Source: Desulfovibrio sp. Dsv1
Lineage (GTDB): Bacteria; Desulfobacterota; Desulfovibrionia; Desulfovibrionales; Desulfovibrionaceae
Length of the DNA: 32,423 nucleotides
Assembly (NCBI GenBank): GCA_000403945.1
Contig: APFI01000024.1
Location: 1-32,423 of the forward strand
Direction: 5' to 3'
Shown here: in pieces, positions 31,333-32,423 of the stretch
Layout of the letters: every line of letters begins with the position of its first letter
How positions within the stretch are numbered: position 1 is the first letter of the stretch
Program-made: the position numbers and the translations under genes
Notes under the pieces: generated by a model
Databases searched by the model: none
Told to the model about the DNA's origin: nothing
The model's input: only the letters and a program-made list of their open reading frames with translations

Positions 31333-31361
31333 TTGACAGTCCGGAAAGTAGCGCGTAAAAG
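31333..31361 (+). promoter_or_regulatory. Promoter of the forward tRNA pair
   Basis: TTGACA (31333-31338), a 17-base spacer and TAAAAG (31356-31361) lie 12 bases before the tRNA-Gly 5' end, the spacing expected for a tRNA promoter. Confidence 0.65.
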
Positions 31362-31373
31362 TTTTTTTGTTGA

Positions 31374-31449
<76 letters not shown>

Positions 31450-31459
31450 TTTTTTTATC

Positions 31460-31541
<82 letters not shown>

Positions 31542-31551
<10 letters not shown>

Positions 31552-31857
31552 ATGCCGTTGATATGAACCGGTTTTTCCGCAAGGTGTTTGGATTTGCTGA
31601 TGCGAAAATGCTTGTCGTACCCAACGTCCACCAAGCCATCGCAGCCCTTCCAGCCTTCGGAATGGACAATGCTCCCGGGAGAAACCCCGCCCCTTATGAT
31701 GGCCTGAAGCGTCCTAGCCGGGCAGTCCCCGTAACCGGTTCGGCATAAATCGCACCGTCACGCTCATAGATGCCGAAAGAAACTTTCATCAACTTCAACC
31801 ACACAAAACAAAATATTTGTTCTTTTCCAGATGCCTGATGGAGATAACTTAGCTCCT
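31542..31857 (-). pseudogene. IS1595 (ISXO2-like) transposase fragment, minus strand
   Basis: Read on the minus strand, the sequence gives VVEVDESFF (first catalytic Asp-Glu-Ser of ISXO2-like transposases), then, after a jump in sequence and frame, FGIYERDGAIYAEPVTG. After another frame change it gives TLQAIIRGGVSPGSIVHSEG, then WKGCDGLVDVGYDKHFRI, and VHINGIEA with a stop in the tRNA-Cys flank at 31542-31544. The order is that of the family, but at least one internal deletion, a frameshift and loss of the FW-containing end make it non-functional. The 3' junction abuts the tRNA-Cys repeat at 31551/31552. Confidence 0.72.
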
Positions 31858-31973
31858 GAAGTTGAACAGAAAAACCGTGGACAGGTATTTTCTGGTTTTC
31901 AGGCGTTTAATCCATCTCCATCAACTGTCTCAAAAAGAACGGATATTTTGTGTGGTTGAAGTTGATGAAAGTT
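31780..31973. repeat. Long imperfect palindrome of transposase origin
   Basis: The left arm (about 31780-31856) and right arm (about 31908-31973) are inverted copies. The first 28 bases from the outer ends, covering CATCAACTTCAACCACACAA, are identical; then, after a 5-base gap, they diverge to moderate similarity up to GATGGAGAT. The central spacer is about 50 bases. Transcripts could form a large hairpin. Confidence 0.8.
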
Positions 31974-31975
31974 TT
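31908..31975 (+). pseudogene. Second IS1595-type transposase fragment, plus strand
   Basis: The plus strand reads KERIFCVVEVDESF, the same catalytic neighbourhood as the minus-strand fragment, so two family members lie back to back in divergent orientation. Upstream, the frame FNPSPSTVSKRTDIL resembles a recognition-helix region but is out of frame with VEVDES. The homology stops just after DESF. Confidence 0.55.
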
Positions 31976-31981
31976 TGGCTC

Positions 31982-32015
31982 TTGACTAGAAGTCATTTCA
32001 TAATTCTAGTACAAT
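31982..32015 (+). promoter_or_regulatory. Promoter-operator-like site of the orphan leader
   Basis: ACTAGAA (31985-31991) and TTCTAGT (32004-32010) form a perfect 7-bp inverted repeat with a 12-base gap. TTGACT (31982-31987) and TACAAT (32010-32015) flank it as possible -35 and -10 boxes, 22 bases apart. A palindrome inside an over-long spacer recalls promoters that need an activator to twist them, as with MerR-type regulators; here this is only an analogy. Confidence 0.4.
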
Positions 32016-32049
32016 AATAGCATAACGTACAAGAAGGAGAATCACAGAA

Positions 32050-32073
32050 ATGACACTATGGTCGGGATACTGA
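32050..32073 (+). CDS. Possible 7-residue leader peptide MTLWSGY
   Basis: ATG 32050 follows AAGGAG (32034-32039) at a 10-base distance and runs seven codons to a TGA that lies inside a hairpin. Both candidate stems (32056-32063/32072-32079 and 32060-32068/32080-32091) include its codons, so ribosome position would decide the fold, as in attenuation leaders. It is too short for any similarity evidence. Confidence 0.35.
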   Translation: MTLWSGY

Positions 32074-32091
32074 CCATAGATCCGGGCGACC
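32056..32091 (+). promoter_or_regulatory. Two mutually exclusive hairpins (attenuator-like)
   Basis: Hairpin A is CTATGGTC/GACCATAG (32056-32063 with 32072-32079), perfect, with an 8-base loop. Hairpin B is GGTCGGGAT paired with ATCC and CGACC (32060-32068 with 32080-32083 and 32087-32091), with a GGG bulge. They share 32060-32063 and cannot coexist. Confidence 0.5.
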
Positions 32092-32114
32092 ACTAATTTT
32101 TGAGGAGGAAGGCT

Positions 32115-32189
32115 GTGGGGAAATTGAGGGGAGGGATCCCCTCAAGAAGAAAAAAAGGCTTACAAGCGTTTTTTTCTGTAAGCCATTGA
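32115..32189 (+). CDS. Possible 24-residue ORF, remnant or small basic peptide
   Basis: GTG 32115 stands six bases after a perfect AGGAGG (32103-32108), the best ribosome site in this region. The product starts MGKLRGGIPSRRKKGLQ and ends FFSVSH at a TGA formed over the reverse tRNA terminator. Early codons also form a GAGGGGA/TCCCCTC hairpin (32126-32143). It may be the first codons of a gene cut off by the tRNA array, or a small basic peptide. I do not recognise it. Confidence 0.3.
   Translation: MGKLRGGIPSRRKKGLQAFFSVSH
32150..32184 (-). terminator. Intrinsic terminator of the reverse tRNA array
   Basis: On the minus strand GGCTTACA/TGTAAGCC (32184-32177 with 32164-32157) forms a perfect 8-bp stem with a 12-base loop, followed by seven T. 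It lies 12 bases after the tRNA-Gly(CCC) 3' end. Confidence 0.9.
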
Positions 32190-32195
32190 ATTTCT

Positions 32196-32270
32196 TGGAG
32201 CGGGAAACGGGATTCGAACCCGCAACCTTCAGCTTGGGAAGCTGATACTCTACCATTGAGTTATTCCCGC
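32196..32270 (-). tRNA. tRNA-Gly (CCC)
   Basis: A 75-base cloverleaf on the minus strand: acceptor GCGGGAA/TTCCCGC, anticodon loop TTCCCAA (anticodon CCC), T-loop GTTCGAATC, CCA encoded. It reads GGG codons and is the last gene of the reverse array. Confidence 0.94.
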
Positions 32271-32282
32271 AGAAAGGGCGGA

Positions 32283-32350
32283 TGGAGCGGGATTCGAACC
32301 CGCGACTTCAACCTTGGCAAGATTGCACTCTACCACTGAGTTACTCCCGC
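32283..32350 (-). pseudogene. tRNA-Gly (GCC) pseudogene with 7-nt deletion
   Basis: The minus strand matches the intact tRNA-Gly at 31374 closely, with acceptor 5' strand GCGGGAG and anticodon loop TTGCCAA. After the T-loop, though, it reads CCCGCTCCA where the intact gene has CCCGTCTCCCGCTCCA. Seven bases are gone, consistent with a deletion between two CCCG copies, and the acceptor stem has no 3' strand. It is 68 bases instead of 75. Confidence 0.82.
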
Positions 32351-32361
32351 ATACGAAACGG

Positions 32362-32423
32362 CGAGGCGTAAAGATACTCTGGAGGCGGCATCCAGATTTG
32401 AACTGGAGATGGAGGTTTTGCAG
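32362..32423. repeat. Right copy of the 62-bp perfect inverted repeat
   Basis: This is the exact reverse complement of 31490-31551. It runs off the window end, so the real repeat may be much longer and may include more of a tRNA array. Confidence 0.92.
32380..32423 (-). tRNA. tRNA-Cys (GCA), 3' part, cut by the window end
   Basis: The minus strand carries the anticodon loop CTGCAAA, the T-arm, the TGCCGCC acceptor strand and CCA, identical to the forward tRNA-Cys. The 5' part lies beyond the window. Confidence 0.9.

Noticed and set aside
32056..32256. Minus-strand frame of 66 codons across the reverse tRNA-Gly(CCC)
   Set aside because: It runs through a real tRNA and its terminator, so coding is unlikely.

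Overview
The window is chromosomal sequence from a Gram-negative, GC-rich, probably anaerobic bacterium. The best guess is a sulfate reducer of the Desulfovibrionaceae. This rests on gene content (Cys-rich Mrp ATPase, phenylacetate-CoA ligase, AddAB rather than RecBCD, LolA and BamD for an outer membrane, a G/K-type phosphofructokinase) and not on any marker gene, so the family assignment is inference. Most of the window is ordinary, tightly packed core genome. The unusual material lies at the two ends and at one scar near 27.2 kb.

Layout. Positions 1-425: 3' remnant of an IS200/IS605 element (broken tnpA plus right-end hairpins). 465-3640: M23 peptidase (-), diverging from pcm and an Mrp ATPase (+), closed by a terminator. 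3749-7465: run of pgsA, a small unknown gene, an FtsB/DivIC-like septum protein, a TPR protein and a lipoprotein with a Cache-like region. 7513-9607: fbp and tsaD. 9648-11811: a promoter with near-consensus hexamers driving trxA-trxB-bamD, ended by a strong terminator. 11825-13291: long CDF metal exporter, convergent with engB (-). 14118-17883: efp, ftsK (apparently with an ACG start) and lolA, ended by a bidirectional terminator. 17910-19082: nitronate monooxygenase-family gene (-) behind an AT-rich intergenic region. 19503-26977 (-): pfkA-addA-addB operon. 27006-27478: tail of an HD-type gene cut off by an internally deleted IS1595-family element. 27559-29826 (-): rsfS-gpmI-zinc ribbon, with overlapping ends. 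29976-31280: paaK.

31333-32423 is an accessory tRNA region. A forward tRNA-Gly(GCC)-tRNA-Cys pair faces a reverse tRNA-Cys (cut by the window end), a tRNA-Gly(GCC) pseudogene with a 7-nt deletion and a tRNA-Gly(CCC). The two tRNA-Cys copies are perfect inverted repeats over all 62 bp visible. Between the arrays lie two divergent IS1595-family transposase fragments forming a long imperfect palindrome. They are followed by what looks like an orphan regulatory leader: an operator-like inverted repeat, a 7-codon ORF inside two mutually exclusive hairpins, and a strong Shine-Dalgarno in front of a 24-codon ORF that runs into the tRNA terminator.

Functionally the core genes cover envelope building and division (pgsA, FtsB-like, FtsK, M23, BamD, LolA), thiol redox (TrxAB), sugar-phosphate flux (Fbp, Pfk, GpmI), translation support (EFP, TsaD, RsfS, EngB, tRNAs) and double-strand-break repair (AddAB). 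I found no CRISPR array, prophage or large biosynthetic or defence cluster. The candidates for something undescribed are the orphan leader at 31982-32189 and the non-ATG start of ftsK.
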